Origin: Oceanobacillus profundus
GTDB taxonomy: Bacteria > Bacillota > Bacilli > Bacillales > Amphibacillaceae
DNA length: 64,000 nt
Direction: 5' to 3'
Assembly: GCF_003515705.1 (NCBI RefSeq)
Contig: NZ_QWEH01000003.1
Span: 300,957 to 364,956, forward strand
Below the pieces are notes generated by a model that saw only the letters and a program-made list of their open reading frames with translations, did no database searches and had not been told where the DNA came from. The position numbers and the translations under genes are program-made. Below, one piece after another: positions 1 through 9,021 of the stretch (position 1 is its first letter; each line of letters starts with the position of its first letter).

Positions 1-266
1 AGCTGGATTAGTAAAGACACATTATTTTCTTCAAGTGCGATGTCAATAGCTACTTTCCCAATCAGAATAGGTATCGCAAGCCTAATTATCGTTGAAATAA
101 GCATTGCGATGATTGCTGCGGGAAGGTAGGTTTTCGCATATGGTTTTAAAAATTGCAGTAACCTTCCCATCTGCTGCCAGTTAAATGGTTTTTCAATTGT
201 CTGATCGACGGTATAATAAAACCGTTTTAAGTGCCGGCTTTCTCTCTTTGTTTGAGTGTTTCCCAT
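1..266 (-). CDS. ABC exporter half-transporter, YfiC-like, N-terminal part only
   Basis: Leftward gene that runs off the window edge; only about 88 N-terminal residues are present. The ATG at 266 follows a GGGGGTGACG ribosome site and lies 16 bases beyond the stop of the next ABC gene. The visible part has a hydrophilic leader (starts MGNTQTKRESRHL) and the first membrane span (PAAIIAMLISTIIRLAIPIL), as in type IV ABC exporters. By position it should be the partner half of the exporter encoded at 283-2031, like YfiB/YfiC of B. subtilis. The nucleotide-binding domain is outside the window, so the pairing is inferred from adjacency. Confidence 0.75.
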   Translation of the reverse strand, partial: MGNTQTKRESRHLKRFYYTVDQTIEKPFNWQQMGRLLQFLKPYAKTYLPAAIIAMLISTIIRLAIPILIGKVAIDIALEENNVSLLIQ

Positions 267-282
267 AAAACGTCACCCCCTG

Positions 283-2031
283 TTAATGAACAGCATTCAT
301 GATCTCTTCCCTGTCCTGATATTGGATATTATAAATACGTTCATATGGACCATGATTCTTCACAAGAAATTCATGTGTACCACGCTCCACAACTTTACCA
401 TCTTCCAACACTATAATTTCATCTGCATATTTTAAAGAAGAAATGCGGTGAGCAATAATAAACGTTGTTCGCCCTTTCATTACCTCTCTCAATGCTTGCT
501 GAATTTTAAATTCTGTTTCCATATCTACTGCGGATGTGGCATCATCTAAAACTAGAATACTTGGATTGATACAAATCGCTCTGGCAATTGCTATCCGTTG
601 TTTTTGCCCACCAGATAACCCCATGCCTCGTTCACCAAGCATTGTTTCATAGCCATCTGGCATTTCCATTATAAAATCATGTGCCTGCGCACGTTTAGCA
701 GCATCTATGATTTGCTCCCCTGTTACATCTGGATTTCCATATGCAATATTTTCGCGAATCGAGGTAGAGAATAAAAACGGTTCTTGTAATACGAAACCAA
801 TATGTTTCCTGAGGTTTTTCAATTTATAGTCTGCTACAGGTCTTCCATCAACTAATACCTCACCATGCTGCGGCTCATAAAAACGAGTAATAAGCTGTGT
901 TATACTTGTTTTACCGGACCCAGTTGCACCAATTAGTCCAATTACCTTTCCAGGCGGTGCATCGAAGCTGATATGAGAAAGGGCAGCATCATCACCTTCA
1001 ATGTAATTTAATGTAACGTCATGAAACGTAACATGACCTTTGAGTGGCTCAACAACCGCATTTTCTTTTTCAACAATATCTTCATTTGCATCCAGGATCT
1101 CAATAAGCCTTTCACCGGAAGCTTTCGCCTGTGAAAACTGATTCACGATAAAACCTAGATTCATTAATGGTCCGAGAATATACCATACTAAACTAAAAAA
1201 CGCAACGAGCTCACCCAACATTAAACTTCCTTGCATCACCAGATATCCACCGTACGCCAATAATGCTACGACACAAACATTACCGATGAATTCCATAAAG
1301 GGAAAATACTTTGCCCAAAGCGAAGAGGTTTTCAAATAGTTTTGCCGATAGTTATCATTATTCGTTGAAAACCTTCCAATCTCAAAGTCCTCTCTTGATA
1401 AGGATTTAACTGTATTCATTCCACTAATGTTTTCCTGCACACGGGTGTTAAGCCTGCCAAAGGATTTTCTGATTTCTCGAAATGCCGGATGTACCCGTTT
1501 ATCAAACTTAAATACAACGATAGCAAGAAAAGGAATAGCAGCCATCGTGACGAGCGCGAGTGGAACAGAGTAATAGAACATAATGCCCAAACTAATCAGA
1601 ATAAGCAACACAACACGAATAAGCTCTGCAAATCCCACAGAAAGAAAGAAGCGAAATCCTTCCACATCAGCCGTTAATCTCGACATAATGTCACCTGTTT
1701 TAGCATTGTCATAATATTTAAATGCTAATCGTTGAAGCTTATCATATAAAGCTTCTCTTAGTTTATAAACCGATGTCATTCCGAAAAGGTCTCCTAAGTA
1801 CTGAAAGAAAAATATAGAAACCCCTTTTACTATCATTAAGCCAAGAAAAGAAATGCCAATCACTGGTATTAATTCATATCTTGATTGTCTAACAACTTCA
1901 TCGATCGTAATTTGCAAAATTATTGGATAAACAACAGTGATAGCTGTTACAAAAATTAAAAAGAATAAAGACCAGAAAAAGTATTTCTTGTATGGCCAAT
2001 AAAAGCGTTTCAGTTTTTTAAATGTCTCCAT
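283..2031 (-). CDS. ABC exporter half-transporter with degenerate ATP site, YfiB-like
   Basis: 582 residues. An N-terminal six-span exporter domain (about 15-305) is followed by a nucleotide-binding domain with Walker A GATGSGKTS, signature LSGGQKQR and Walker B ILVLDDATSAVD. The residue after Walker B is Asp where an active site has Glu. That change is typical of the degenerate half of heterodimeric exporters such as YfiB or TM287, which fits the second half-transporter starting 16 bases downstream. It probably exports drugs or lipids from the cytoplasm; the substrate cannot be read from sequence. The start has GGGGAGTGG upstream. No regulator gene is next to it. Confidence 0.85.
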   Translation of the reverse strand: METFKKLKRFYWPYKKYFFWSLFFLIFVTAITVVYPIILQITIDEVVRQSRYELIPVIGISFLGLMIVKGVSIFFFQYLGDLFGMTSVYKLREALYDKLQRLAFKYYDNAKTGDIMSRLTADVEGFRFFLSVGFAELIRVVLLILISLGIMFYYSVPLALVTMAAIPFLAIVVFKFDKRVHPAFREIRKSFGRLNTRVQENISGMNTVKSLSREDFEIGRFSTNNDNYRQNYLKTSSLWAKYFPFMEFIGNVCVVALLAYGGYLVMQGSLMLGELVAFFSLVWYILGPLMNLGFIVNQFSQAKASGERLIEILDANEDIVEKENAVVEPLKGHVTFHDVTLNYIEGDDAALSHISFDAPPGKVIGLIGATGSGKTSITQLITRFYEPQHGEVLVDGRPVADYKLKNLRKHIGFVLQEPFLFSTSIRENIAYGNPDVTGEQIIDAAKRAQAHDFIMEMPDGYETMLGERGMGLSGGQKQRIAIARAICINPSILVLDDATSAVDMETEFKIQQALREVMKGRTTFIIAHRISSLKYADEIIVLEDGKVVERGTHEFLVKNHGPYERIYNIQYQDREEIMNAVH

Positions 2032-2227
2032 AATATTTCCACTCCCCTCTAAGTTGTTTTACCGTATTTACTAATATAACGGTTTCCGAAATAAATTGCT
2101 ACATTTTTTGTTAAATATTTTTAAAATTTTTATTATGCTTTCTATTCCAAGAAAACGTACCGTTCGAAAAGCTTTTAAGTGAATGTCTTAGTTGACTTAT
2201 TACAATAGAAGTATTTCACTTTTTTCA

Positions 2228-2276
2228 CCAAAAGAAAAAGCACACCAGAGCAATTGTCAAGGTGTACTTTTCTCTG
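2228..2276 (-). terminator. rho-independent terminator of ykuV
   Basis: An inverted repeat (AAAGTACACC against GGTGTGCTTT, one mismatch) just past the ykuV stop is followed on the minus strand by a T-rich run. It separates ykuV from the ABC exporter genes. Confidence 0.7.
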
Positions 2277-2278
2277 AA

Positions 2279-2725
2279 TCAGCTATTCTCCTTTAACACT
2301 CTTTCCAACCTTCTGTGCAGTAGTGCAATTCCTCCCGATCCAGATTGTGCGTGCCGAAGCATTCCAGCTTTATCAAACACATAATAAGCAGGAACATAAC
2401 GAAAATTAAACGAATCTGATAGACGTTCATCCATATCCACAAGCACTGGATCTGTAATATTCTTCTCCACTACTGCTGATCTTATTTTTGAAAGGTCATT
2501 ATCGGACTCTGAAAGTGGTGTATGGACACTTATTACGTTTAACTTCCCTTTTAACTCATCACGGATTTGATTTATGGAAGGGATCGATTTTTTACAAGAT
2601 CCGCAGCTTATCGACCAAAAATATATCAGTGTTGGTATCTCACCAATTATGTCCTCCCTCCTTACACCACTACTATTAATCCACATACTCTCCCCTAATT
2701 CAGGCATATGATCTCTTAATCTCAA
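2279..2725 (-). CDS. ykuV: cytosolic thioredoxin-like thiol-disulfide oxidoreductase YkuV
   Basis: 148 residues, the same length as B. subtilis YkuV and alignable end to end from memory (MxLRxxMPEL start, FWSIS active-site strand, VPAYYVFDK near the C-terminus). The redox motif is C41-G-S-C44 in a TlpA/thioredoxin fold. There is no signal peptide or membrane anchor, so it should act in the cytosol as a general disulfide reductase. It starts 8 bases after an AGGAGG-type site. About 330 bases and a strong terminator separate it from ykuS, so it is transcribed on its own although it keeps the ancestral ykuS-ykuV neighbourhood. Confidence 0.9.
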   Translation of the reverse strand: MRLRDHMPELGESMWINSSGVRREDIIGEIPTLIYFWSISCGSCKKSIPSINQIRDELKGKLNVISVHTPLSESDNDLSKIRSAVVEKNITDPVLVDMDERLSDSFNFRYVPAYYVFDKAGMLRHAQSGSGGIALLHRRLERVLKENS

Positions 2726-2970
2726 TCGAGAAACCTCCTTAAATTTAGAAAAATCGGCATACGGTAAAGGACTTTCTTATGCAAGTGTTCTTTGCTTCCT
2801 TAGAAACTTTTATAATTCAGCGTACAAACCTCCTATACGGATGCCTTAATTGTACTGTGCAAATAGGAAAGTTTCAGACTTTCCGAAAAAGCACAAATAT
2901 GTTTGAAAATCTTTTTTATAGCTCTTTAATTTATATATGATAAGTATAAATCGACTGTGCCATTCACATA

Positions 2971-3019
2971 AAAAAGCGACAATCAACTATCACCTTCCAG
3001 ATGATAGTTGATTGTCGCA
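2971..3019 (-). terminator. terminator of the dapH-dapL-ykuS operon
   Basis: A perfect 17-base inverted repeat (GCGACAATCAACTATCA and its complement) has a 10-base loop and a T run on the minus strand. It lies directly after ykuS. Confidence 0.9.
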
Positions 3020-3051
3020 CTTAATTACTCACATCATTAGTCGTTTATTTA

Positions 3052-3294
3052 TTAGCTCAACTTTTCATTGACCGCTTGACAAACATCTTCAGAAGTCTGA
3101 CCTTGCGCGTTAATGACTGGTCCAGCTATACTTGTCGTTTGCATACCCATGACATCTTTGTCCTGACCAGAAATTACACAGCAATCACAATGTGCCGCAT
3201 CTCTTTCTGTACGTAGGTCAATAATTTCATGTCCCATTTCCATTAATGCCGTTTTAATATCGGTTAAGTTCTCTTCTACAGCAATTCTTGCCAT
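3052..3294 (-). CDS. ykuS: UPF0180 family protein YkuS
   Basis: 80 residues, close in length and sequence to B. subtilis YkuS: an N-terminal MARIAVEENLTDI segment, the cysteine-rich CDCCVISGQDKDVMG block, and the conserved TSIxGxVI stretch. The family has no established function. The vicinal cysteines and aspartates could bind a metal, but that is a guess. It is the third gene of the dapH-dapL-ykuS transcription unit, 66 bases after dapL with its own GGAGGGATT ribosome site, and ends at a strong terminator. Confidence 0.88.
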   Translation of the reverse strand: MARIAVEENLTDIKTALMEMGHEIIDLRTERDAAHCDCCVISGQDKDVMGMQTTSIAGPVINAQGQTSEDVCQAVNEKLS

Positions 3295-3360
3295 ACGTAA
3301 TCCCTCCTAAAGCATCCATTTACAATTGTAGTATCTACAAAGTTGTAAACAATATACCAA

Positions 3361-4482
3361 TTAATTCGAGAGAGTTTGAACCGTATGTACGACTGCCTTC
3401 ACTCCAACTTCTAATGCAGCTTCGTCAGGGCTAAGTTTTGCATGATGCAGTCCATATGGAGAGTTAACCCCAAGCCAGAACATAAAACCTGGAATCACTT
3501 TTAACATATCTCCAAAATCCTCGCCAGTCATCGCTTCAGCAGCCTCGTGATACGTTATACCAATTCGTTTCATCGTTTCATAAAATTCATCGACATACTT
3601 CTTTTCATTATAGACTTGATAATAGTTTGCTCCATAATCAATTGTTATTTCACAATCATAACTAATTTCAAATCCTCGTTTCAGTTTTTCAAGCTTTTCC
3701 TTAATAATAAGAAGTGATTTTGGATTTAATGTTCGAATTGTTCCTTCAAGTCTCGCTGTTTCCGCCACCGCATTCTGAACAAAGCCACTTTCCATTTTCC
3801 CAACCGTAATAACCGCAGGATCCAGTGGATCTAATCCTCGTGAAATAATTTGCTGTATTTGGATTACAAAATTGCTAGCAGCTACTGTCATGTCTTTTGC
3901 CAGATGTGGATATGCAGCATGTCCACCAAGGCCTTTAAAATCTATAAACAATTCACTTGTATTAGCAAAAAGAAGTCCGGATTTTGTTGACACTGTTCCA
4001 ACTGGAAGGTCTGGAGCAATATGTAATGCAAAGATAACATCTGGCTTCCATTGCTGGAACTCAACAGATTGAAGCATTGGCAACGCTCCTCCTGGCCCCT
4101 CCTCTGCCGGCTGAAAAATAAACACTACATCGTCGTCGATTTTTTGATCGATAATGCGCTTCATTGCACCAAGTGCAATTGTCATATGAAAATCGTGACC
4201 ACAAGCATGCATTTTTCCCGTGTGCGTTGATTGGAATGCTAACTCTGTGGACTCCACAATTGGCAGACCATCCATATCACAACGGAAACCAATCATTTTC
4301 TTTGGTGCATTACCAGCTATTTTAACAAGTATTCCAGTTTTCCAAGTCTTAACGAAAACTCGTTCATTGTGCATTGCTTCGATTTTTTTCAATATATATT
4401 GCTGTGTTTTAAATTCTTGAAAACCTAATTCTGGAATTTGATGCAGATCTCTTCTGATCTCTTGCAATTCCTGTAAATTCAT
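3361..4482 (-). CDS. dapL: N-acetyldiaminopimelate deacetylase
   Basis: 373-residue M20 peptidase-fold enzyme that removes the acetyl group from N-acetyl-LL-2,6-diaminopimelate in the acetylase branch of lysine and peptidoglycan-precursor synthesis. Visible metal and catalytic elements are RCDMDG, MHACGHD (about 91-97), QPAEEGPGG and AMTGEDFG. Two in-frame ATG codons lie at 4488 and 4482. The second is chosen because the AGG ribosome site is only two bases from the first but eight from the second. It starts about 14 bases after dapH, so the two are translated from one message. Confidence 0.93.
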   Translation of the reverse strand: MNLQELQEIRRDLHQIPELGFQEFKTQQYILKKIEAMHNERVFVKTWKTGILVKIAGNAPKKMIGFRCDMDGLPIVESTELAFQSTHTGKMHACGHDFHMTIALGAMKRIIDQKIDDDVVFIFQPAEEGPGGALPMLQSVEFQQWKPDVIFALHIAPDLPVGTVSTKSGLLFANTSELFIDFKGLGGHAAYPHLAKDMTVAASNFVIQIQQIISRGLDPLDPAVITVGKMESGFVQNAVAETARLEGTIRTLNPKSLLIIKEKLEKLKRGFEISYDCEITIDYGANYYQVYNEKKYVDEFYETMKRIGITYHEAAEAMTGEDFGDMLKVIPGFMFWLGVNSPYGLHHAKLSPDEAALEVGVKAVVHTVQTLSN

Positions 4483-4495
4483 TACCATCGCCTAC

Positions 4496-5212
4496 TTAAT
4501 TATCTAGTTTACGAAGCTCCTGTTTAATTTCTGTTTTTGATTTCGTTTGCTCATCAATTTCTTTTAATACTTTAGCGGGAGTACCACCGACTAGTATATA
4601 TGGAGCAACATCCTTTGTTACAATTGCTCCAGCAGCTACGATAGCACCCTTTCCAATTGAAACTCCTTCTAATACGACAACATTTGCTCCTATTACAACA
4701 TCATCTTCCACAATAACTGGTTTAGCTGAAGGGGGTTCAATAACTCCAGCAAGTACTGTCCCAGCACCGATATGACAGTTTTTGCCTACAGTAGCTCGTC
4801 CACCAAGTACAGCGTTCATATCAATCATTGTGCCCTCACCAATAACAGCTCCTATATTAATGGAAGCTCCCATCATAATAACCACACCGTCACCAATATC
4901 AACTTGGTCACGTATAATTGCACCCGGTTCAATACGCGCATTAATTCCTTTAAGATCTAATAATGGAATCGCTGAATTTCTGCGATCATTTTCAATGACA
5001 TAATCTGCAATTGAGGATTTATTCTGTTCCAAGAACATCTGAATGCTGCTCCATTCCCCGAATAAAACTCCAGTTTGATTCTCTAAAAATGCTTGAATTG
5101 AATCATCCATATCGAGGTCACTTAAATTTCCTTTGATGTAAACCTTAACTGGTGTACTTTTCTTACTATTTGAGATAAAACTGATTATTTCATTTGCATC
5201 CATCATGTTCAT
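4496..5212 (-). CDS. dapH: tetrahydrodipicolinate N-acetyltransferase
   Basis: 238 residues. It transfers acetyl from acetyl-CoA to tetrahydrodipicolinate, the step before the aminotransferase and DapL in meso-diaminopimelate synthesis. An N-terminal alpha/beta region ([11 protein letters not shown]) is followed from about residue 88 by left-handed beta-helix hexapeptide repeats ([45 protein letters not shown]), and a short helical tail. Length and sequence match B. subtilis DapH. It is the first gene of the dapH-dapL-ykuS operon and has an AGGAGG-type site before the ATG. Confidence 0.95.
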   Translation of the reverse strand: MNMMDANEIISFISNSKKSTPVKVYIKGNLSDLDMDDSIQAFLENQTGVLFGEWSSIQMFLEQNKSSIADYVIENDRRNSAIPLLDLKGINARIEPGAIIRDQVDIGDGVVIMMGASINIGAVIGEGTMIDMNAVLGGRATVGKNCHIGAGTVLAGVIEPPSAKPVIVEDDVVIGANVVVLEGVSIGKGAIVAAGAIVTKDVAPYILVGGTPAKVLKEIDEQTKSKTEIKQELRKLDN

Positions 5213-5283
5213 GTTTTTTCTCCTCCTGATAAAAAGCTATTTTATACTTTAACAGAGTGGTTTTCTCATCGCAATAATTTTAG

Positions 5284-5328
5284 ACAAAAAAACCTCAAAA
5301 GTTAGATATAGAAACTAACTTTTGAGGT
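5284..5328 (-). terminator. terminator of darB
   Basis: A perfect 14-base stem (ACCTCAAAAGTTAG and its complement) with a 9-base loop and a T run on the minus strand lies between darB and dapH. darB is therefore a separate transcript. Confidence 0.9.
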
Positions 5329-5342
5329 GCTGGGAAAAAAGT

Positions 5343-5792
5343 TTATTTTTTATACGAGCTCGTATAGATATCTTTTTTCAGCTGTTTTAAAATAGCTCTT
5401 CTCGTTAAAATACCATCGAAATAACCGTCTTGGTCCACTAAGCAGACAAAGGCGTGATCAATAACTGCATTTAATCCGTCTAAGAGTGTATGTTCCCTTG
5501 TAAGAGTTGGTATATCACTACTCATCACTTCTTTAACACGCATTTCGCTAAGCTTTTCAATTTCAAATCGTTCCATGCCTAATATTTGATTTAAGATAAC
5601 TGTTTTTCCAATGATTCCAACAAATTTATACGATGCATCAAGCACTGGAACAGCAGAATAACCAGATTTCACCAATACTAACAATGCATGCTCTAACGGA
5701 TTATTTAATTGTACATGGGCAACTTTCTCTGATGGAATTAGTAATTCATCCACCGAGATATTAGCAAATTCCTTATCTTGAATAATACTCAT
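5343..5792 (-). CDS. darB: CBS-domain c-di-AMP receptor DarB (YkuL/CbpB)
   Basis: 149 residues made of two CBS motifs and little else: the first around VAHVQLNNPLEHALLVL to FVGIIGKTVI, the second around VMSSDIPTLTREH to GILTRRAILKQL. B. subtilis DarB has the same size and layout and binds c-di-AMP. When free of the nucleotide it activates the (p)ppGpp synthetase Rel and pyruvate carboxylase. The conserved position beside dapH supports orthology. It is expected to be a soluble dimer in the cytosol. A GGGGCGTATGTTTT stretch precedes the ATG. That it binds c-di-AMP here is inferred from orthology. Confidence 0.88.
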   Translation of the reverse strand: MSIIQDKEFANISVDELLIPSEKVAHVQLNNPLEHALLVLVKSGYSAVPVLDASYKFVGIIGKTVILNQILGMERFEIEKLSEMRVKEVMSSDIPTLTREHTLLDGLNAVIDHAFVCLVDQDGYFDGILTRRAILKQLKKDIYTSSYKK

Positions 5793-5943
5793 AAAACATA
5801 CGCCCCTTTATAAATCTATACTATTTATTTGTAACTTCATTTCGAATGCCTGTAATTTCGGACTTGCCACCACATCTATATTAACATAACTAAAATTTGG
5901 ATACATCTTATAACAAGTTTAGTTGCAAAAATTGTGCACTTAT

Positions 5944-5972
5944 TTCACAACATGAACATATGTTCATATACA
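5944..5972 (+). promoter_or_regulatory. promoter with ArsR/SmtB-type operator upstream of a CDF pseudogene
   Basis: A perfect 16-base palindrome, ATGAACATATGTTCAT (5952-5967), fills the spacer between a -35-like TTCACA (5944-5949) and a -10-like TATACA (5967-5972), 17 bases apart. The TGAAC...GTTCA core resembles operators of zinc/cadmium-sensing ArsR-family repressors, which often control CDF exporters. The gene behind it is broken. Confidence 0.6.
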
Positions 5973-6000
5973 ATGAGGTTAGTCAAGTACATACAACATT

Positions 6001-6582
6001 GGAGGTATAATATTTCGGAATACCATCACATGAGCGGAAGCATAATGATTGTTGCATTTATCGGGTTGAGCGAGCGTTAACATTTTTGTCGCTTGGCTAC
6101 TGATGCGTGGTGAATCAAAGGAAACTTAAATATTCGCAGTGCTTTGCTTCACGTACTTGGTGATTTACTCGGATCCGTTGGAGCACTTACTGCTGGGTTA
6201 CTGATTATACTATTTGGATGGAATATTGCAGAACCGATTGCAAGTGTTCTCGCAGCTATTTAATTGTAGTTTTATGGGTGACGTGACAGTCTTTGCATAT
6301 TTTATCGGAAGGTAAACCAGCTAGTATTGATGTTGAATCATTAAAAATAATTTAATGGAATTAGACGGGGTTGGAGATGTTCATGATATCCACGTTTGGT
6401 CCATTGCATCTGAATTTCCATCCATGAGCTGCCATCTTATTGTCAATAAGACCGTTGATCGTGATCAAATATTACAAACCGCTAATGAGAAAATTAAAAC
6501 ACAATTTAATATTAATCACAGTACGATCCAGATTGAAGGGAAAGGTTCTCATTTCCACAATAGCTGTGATTCCTATGTTTGA
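6001..6582 (+). pseudogene. cation diffusion facilitator (CzcD-type zinc exporter), degraded
   Basis: Pieces of a CDF exporter can be read in changing frames. The middle region ([18 protein letters not shown] and [16 protein letters not shown], then [10 protein letters not shown]) is near 6125-6260. The cytosolic C-terminal domain is at 6355-6582 (VGDVHDIHVWSI, FPSMSCHLIV, HSTIQIEGKGSHFH). The N-terminal membrane spans are missing and several stops and frameshifts lie between the pieces. An intact CDF protein has about 300 residues; this remnant encodes less than two thirds. A GGAGGT site at 6001 and an intact operator upstream suggest the promoter outlived the gene. The family call is secure from the HVLGD and HDIHVW motifs. 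Confidence 0.8.
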
Positions 6583-6651
6583 CTGTGTAATAAATAACGG
6601 AATAACGGATGTTTACTACTATATATATGCCTAACAATAAAGGGGTAGCTA

Positions 6652-6892
6652 ATGAAAATACACAAATTCAGTAAAAATGAAGAAATTGTAAATGCAATTA
6701 CCCATGGAATTGGTGTATTTATGAGTTTTAGCCAGCCGGCAAGTCTTCTTCAGATTGTCATGAGTTGAAGGAAGTCTCGCTGCCGCTTTAGCGCTTCGTG
6801 GTCGTAGCCGTTTCGGTACAATTAACAATTCAATTAAATTTTATGCTCATGATATATCCGGAAAGCATCCGCCAAGTTTTGAGGAAAAATAA
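6652..6892 (+). pseudogene. hemolysin III (PAQR family) N-terminal fragment joined to an unknown remnant
   Basis: After a GGGGTAGCT site, an ATG at 6652 opens a reading frame beginning MKIHKFSKNEEIVNAITHGI, the typical N-terminus of bacterial hemolysin III/YplQ membrane proteins. Similarity ends after about 25 residues. Following stops and a frame change, a second stretch reads like a protein C-terminus (SLAAALALRGRSRFG, then INNSIKFYAHDISGKHPPSF) ending in a stop near 6892. I do not recognise the second part. Two unrelated gene ends appear to be joined by a deletion. Confidence 0.5.
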
Positions 6893-7105
6893 GCTAATAG
6901 TTAAACGCATTAACCCAAAAACAGTTGATGCGTCTTTCATTTTTAGAAAATTCCATACAAATTAATTATAAGTAAATGGCTGAATAATGTCAATTAGTCG
7001 AATTGAAACGATATTAGTACTAAAGATTCTTTTATATTTATACTACCATACATTCGTGCTATAATTTTACCATCTGTTTAATGATTCAAGAAAGGTATGA
7101 CAAAG

Positions 7106-7963
7106 ATGAATCGACGTACTTTTATTAAAAGATCCATTGGAAGCTTGCTTACTTTCATTGGTCTTAGCGGTGGCACCTACTATTATTCTAAAGAAATTGA
7201 AACACACTTATTAAAAGTTACCGAAGAAACCATTTCTTCCCCTAAAATAGATCCCATTTTTAATAATTTCAAAGTAATTCAGTTTTCGGATACACATATT
7301 GGATTTCATTACTCATTAAATCAGCTTAAAGAACTTGCGAGGAAAATAAATGCACTAAACCCCGATTTGATTGTTTTTACTGGTGACCTAGTTGACGAAC
7401 CTAATAATTATCATTGGGGACAAGAGCTAAACAACATTCTTTTATCGATGCAAGCAACCTACGGCAAGTATTGGATATATGGAAATCATGATCATGGCGG
7501 CTACGGGACGGATATTGTTTATGAAGTGATGGAACAATCAGGTTTCAATTTACTCCAAAACTCTCATGCTATTATTACAAAGGATAACTCCCATTTCACG
7601 CTTGCAGGTGTCGATGATGTCATGCTCGGAAATCCCGATTTAACTGAAGCTTTAAATGAAGCAAATCCCAACCTTTTCACTCTACTGCTTGCACATGAAC
7701 CTGATTACGCGGATACTGCAGCCGAATTCCCTATTGATGTCCAACTCTCTGGCCATAGTCACGGTGGTCAGGTGCGATTTCCGTTTATTGGAGATTTATA
7801 TACACCCTTGCTTGCAGAAAAATATGTTCAAGGTAAATATTACTTAAACGACGATAAATTTAAACTATTCGTAAACAGTGGAATTGGAACAACAAGATTA
7901 CCATATCGCTTCCTTTGCAAGCCGGAATTGCATGTTTACACACTTCAAAATCAGCACATATAA
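7106..7963 (+). CDS. ykuE: Tat-exported metallophosphoesterase YkuE
   Basis: 285 residues from the ATG at 7106. An upstream in-frame ATG at 7097 touches the AAAGG site and is less likely. The N-terminus carries a twin-arginine signal (NRRTFIK) followed by a hydrophobic stretch (SLLTFIGLSGGTYYY), so it is exported folded through Tat. All calcineurin-like metal motifs are present: FSDTHIG, FTGDLVD, YGNHDHGG, LLAHEPD and LSGHSHGG. B. subtilis YkuE is a cell-wall-associated Tat substrate of similar length. The natural substrate is not known with certainty. Regulation is not visible; the gene appears monocistronic. Confidence 0.9.
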   Translation: MNRRTFIKRSIGSLLTFIGLSGGTYYYSKEIETHLLKVTEETISSPKIDPIFNNFKVIQFSDTHIGFHYSLNQLKELARKINALNPDLIVFTGDLVDEPNNYHWGQELNNILLSMQATYGKYWIYGNHDHGGYGTDIVYEVMEQSGFNLLQNSHAIITKDNSHFTLAGVDDVMLGNPDLTEALNEANPNLFTLLLAHEPDYADTAAEFPIDVQLSGHSHGGQVRFPFIGDLYTPLLAEKYVQGKYYLNDDKFKLFVNSGIGTTRLPYRFLCKPELHVYTLQNQHI

Positions 7964-8256
7964 TCTAAGAACTTCATTCAAGAAAGTTCCTAATATCCCT
8001 GCTGAATATATAGTGGTATGACCGCCTGGTTTTTGAGCAGAAGTAGAATTTTATGGAATGCCCCCCATCTTTACGTACTTCTTTTCGTCATCCATGGATG
8101 TGTGAGTGACATTCCATAATGCCTGAAATTGTCATAAAGAATTCATCGGAATGTGCAGCGAATTTAACAGGCAATGTTATACTTACTTTAAATATTGCAA
8201 GGGTTATCTTAAAAAAGGTCTTTCAATTATAGATTAGATTTGGAAAGGAGATTCTA
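7964..8256. other. intergenic region without a convincing gene
   Basis: Contains a 9-base inverted repeat, TATGGAATG (8054-8062) against CATTCCATA (8110-8118), with 47 bases between. Short open frames here lack ribosome sites and recognisable sequence. Confidence 0.5.
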
Positions 8257-8826
8257 ATGAAGCATTTATTTATACTTTTAGGACTTAGTATCCTTTTATC
8301 AGCTTGCGGAGGATATGCAATCGATTCAAACATCTCCGAAATGGTTACAGACTTTGAGTTTACAACCCAAGACAATGAAACATTAAGCCTTGAGAATCTA
8401 AAAGGTGAATGGTGGATTGCTGATTTCATTTTTACAAATTGCACAACAGTATGCCTGCCAATGACCGCAAACATGGCTGCATTACAAACAAAACTTGAAG
8501 ATGAAGGAATTGATGCGAAGCTTGTGTCGTTTAGCGTTGATCCTGATTTTGATTCACCTGATGTGCTGAAGGCATATGGTAAGAGCTATGATGCGGATTT
8601 CACTAATTGGTACTTTCTTACTGGATATGATTTCAATACAATCAAAGAACTTTCTGTCAATTCTTTTCGAAACCTTGTAGAAGCTCCCCCTGAAGGATCT
8701 GATCAAGTATATCACGGAACCCGATTTTTCCTTGTAAGTCCTGAAGGCGAAGTAATCAAATACTATAGCGGTACAGAATCAAATGAAATAGATTTAATTG
8801 TTAATGATTTAAAGAAAGTTCAATAG
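8257..8826 (+). CDS. scoA: SCO1/SenC-family copper chaperone lipoprotein (YpmQ/ScoA-like)
   Basis: 189 residues. The signal peptide ends in lipobox LLSAC, so Cys17 should be lipidated and the protein anchored outside the membrane. The thioredoxin-like domain holds the copper-binding set C62-TTV-C66 and H153 (VYHGTRFFLV). SCO proteins deliver copper to the CuA site of cytochrome c oxidase. Length and layout match B. subtilis YpmQ, although the gene is not next to oxidase genes here. A GAAAGGAGA ribosome site precedes the ATG, and a terminator follows directly. Confidence 0.9.
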   Translation: MKHLFILLGLSILLSACGGYAIDSNISEMVTDFEFTTQDNETLSLENLKGEWWIADFIFTNCTTVCLPMTANMAALQTKLEDEGIDAKLVSFSVDPDFDSPDVLKAYGKSYDADFTNWYFLTGYDFNTIKELSVNSFRNLVEAPPEGSDQVYHGTRFFLVSPEGEVIKYYSGTESNEIDLIVNDLKKVQ

Positions 8827-8842
8827 TTTACGTTTCAAAATC

Positions 8843-8880
8843 TGAAGAGCGGAAGTAGACCTGCCACTCTTCTTTTTTTA
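8843..8880 (+). terminator. terminator of scoA
   Basis: Hairpin GAAGAGCGG / CCACTCTTC with an 11-base loop, followed by seven T residues. Confidence 0.85.
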
Positions 8881-9021
8881 ATTTTCCCACAGGAAATTGT
8901 TGGCTATGCAGCTAAGTGAATAATGCATCTCACCCAAATATAAAAAATAATATTTATTTGCCACCGGACAAGCTTTGGGGTACGATAGGTTTAGGATTGA
9001 ACGATGGAAAGGAGAAAAATA

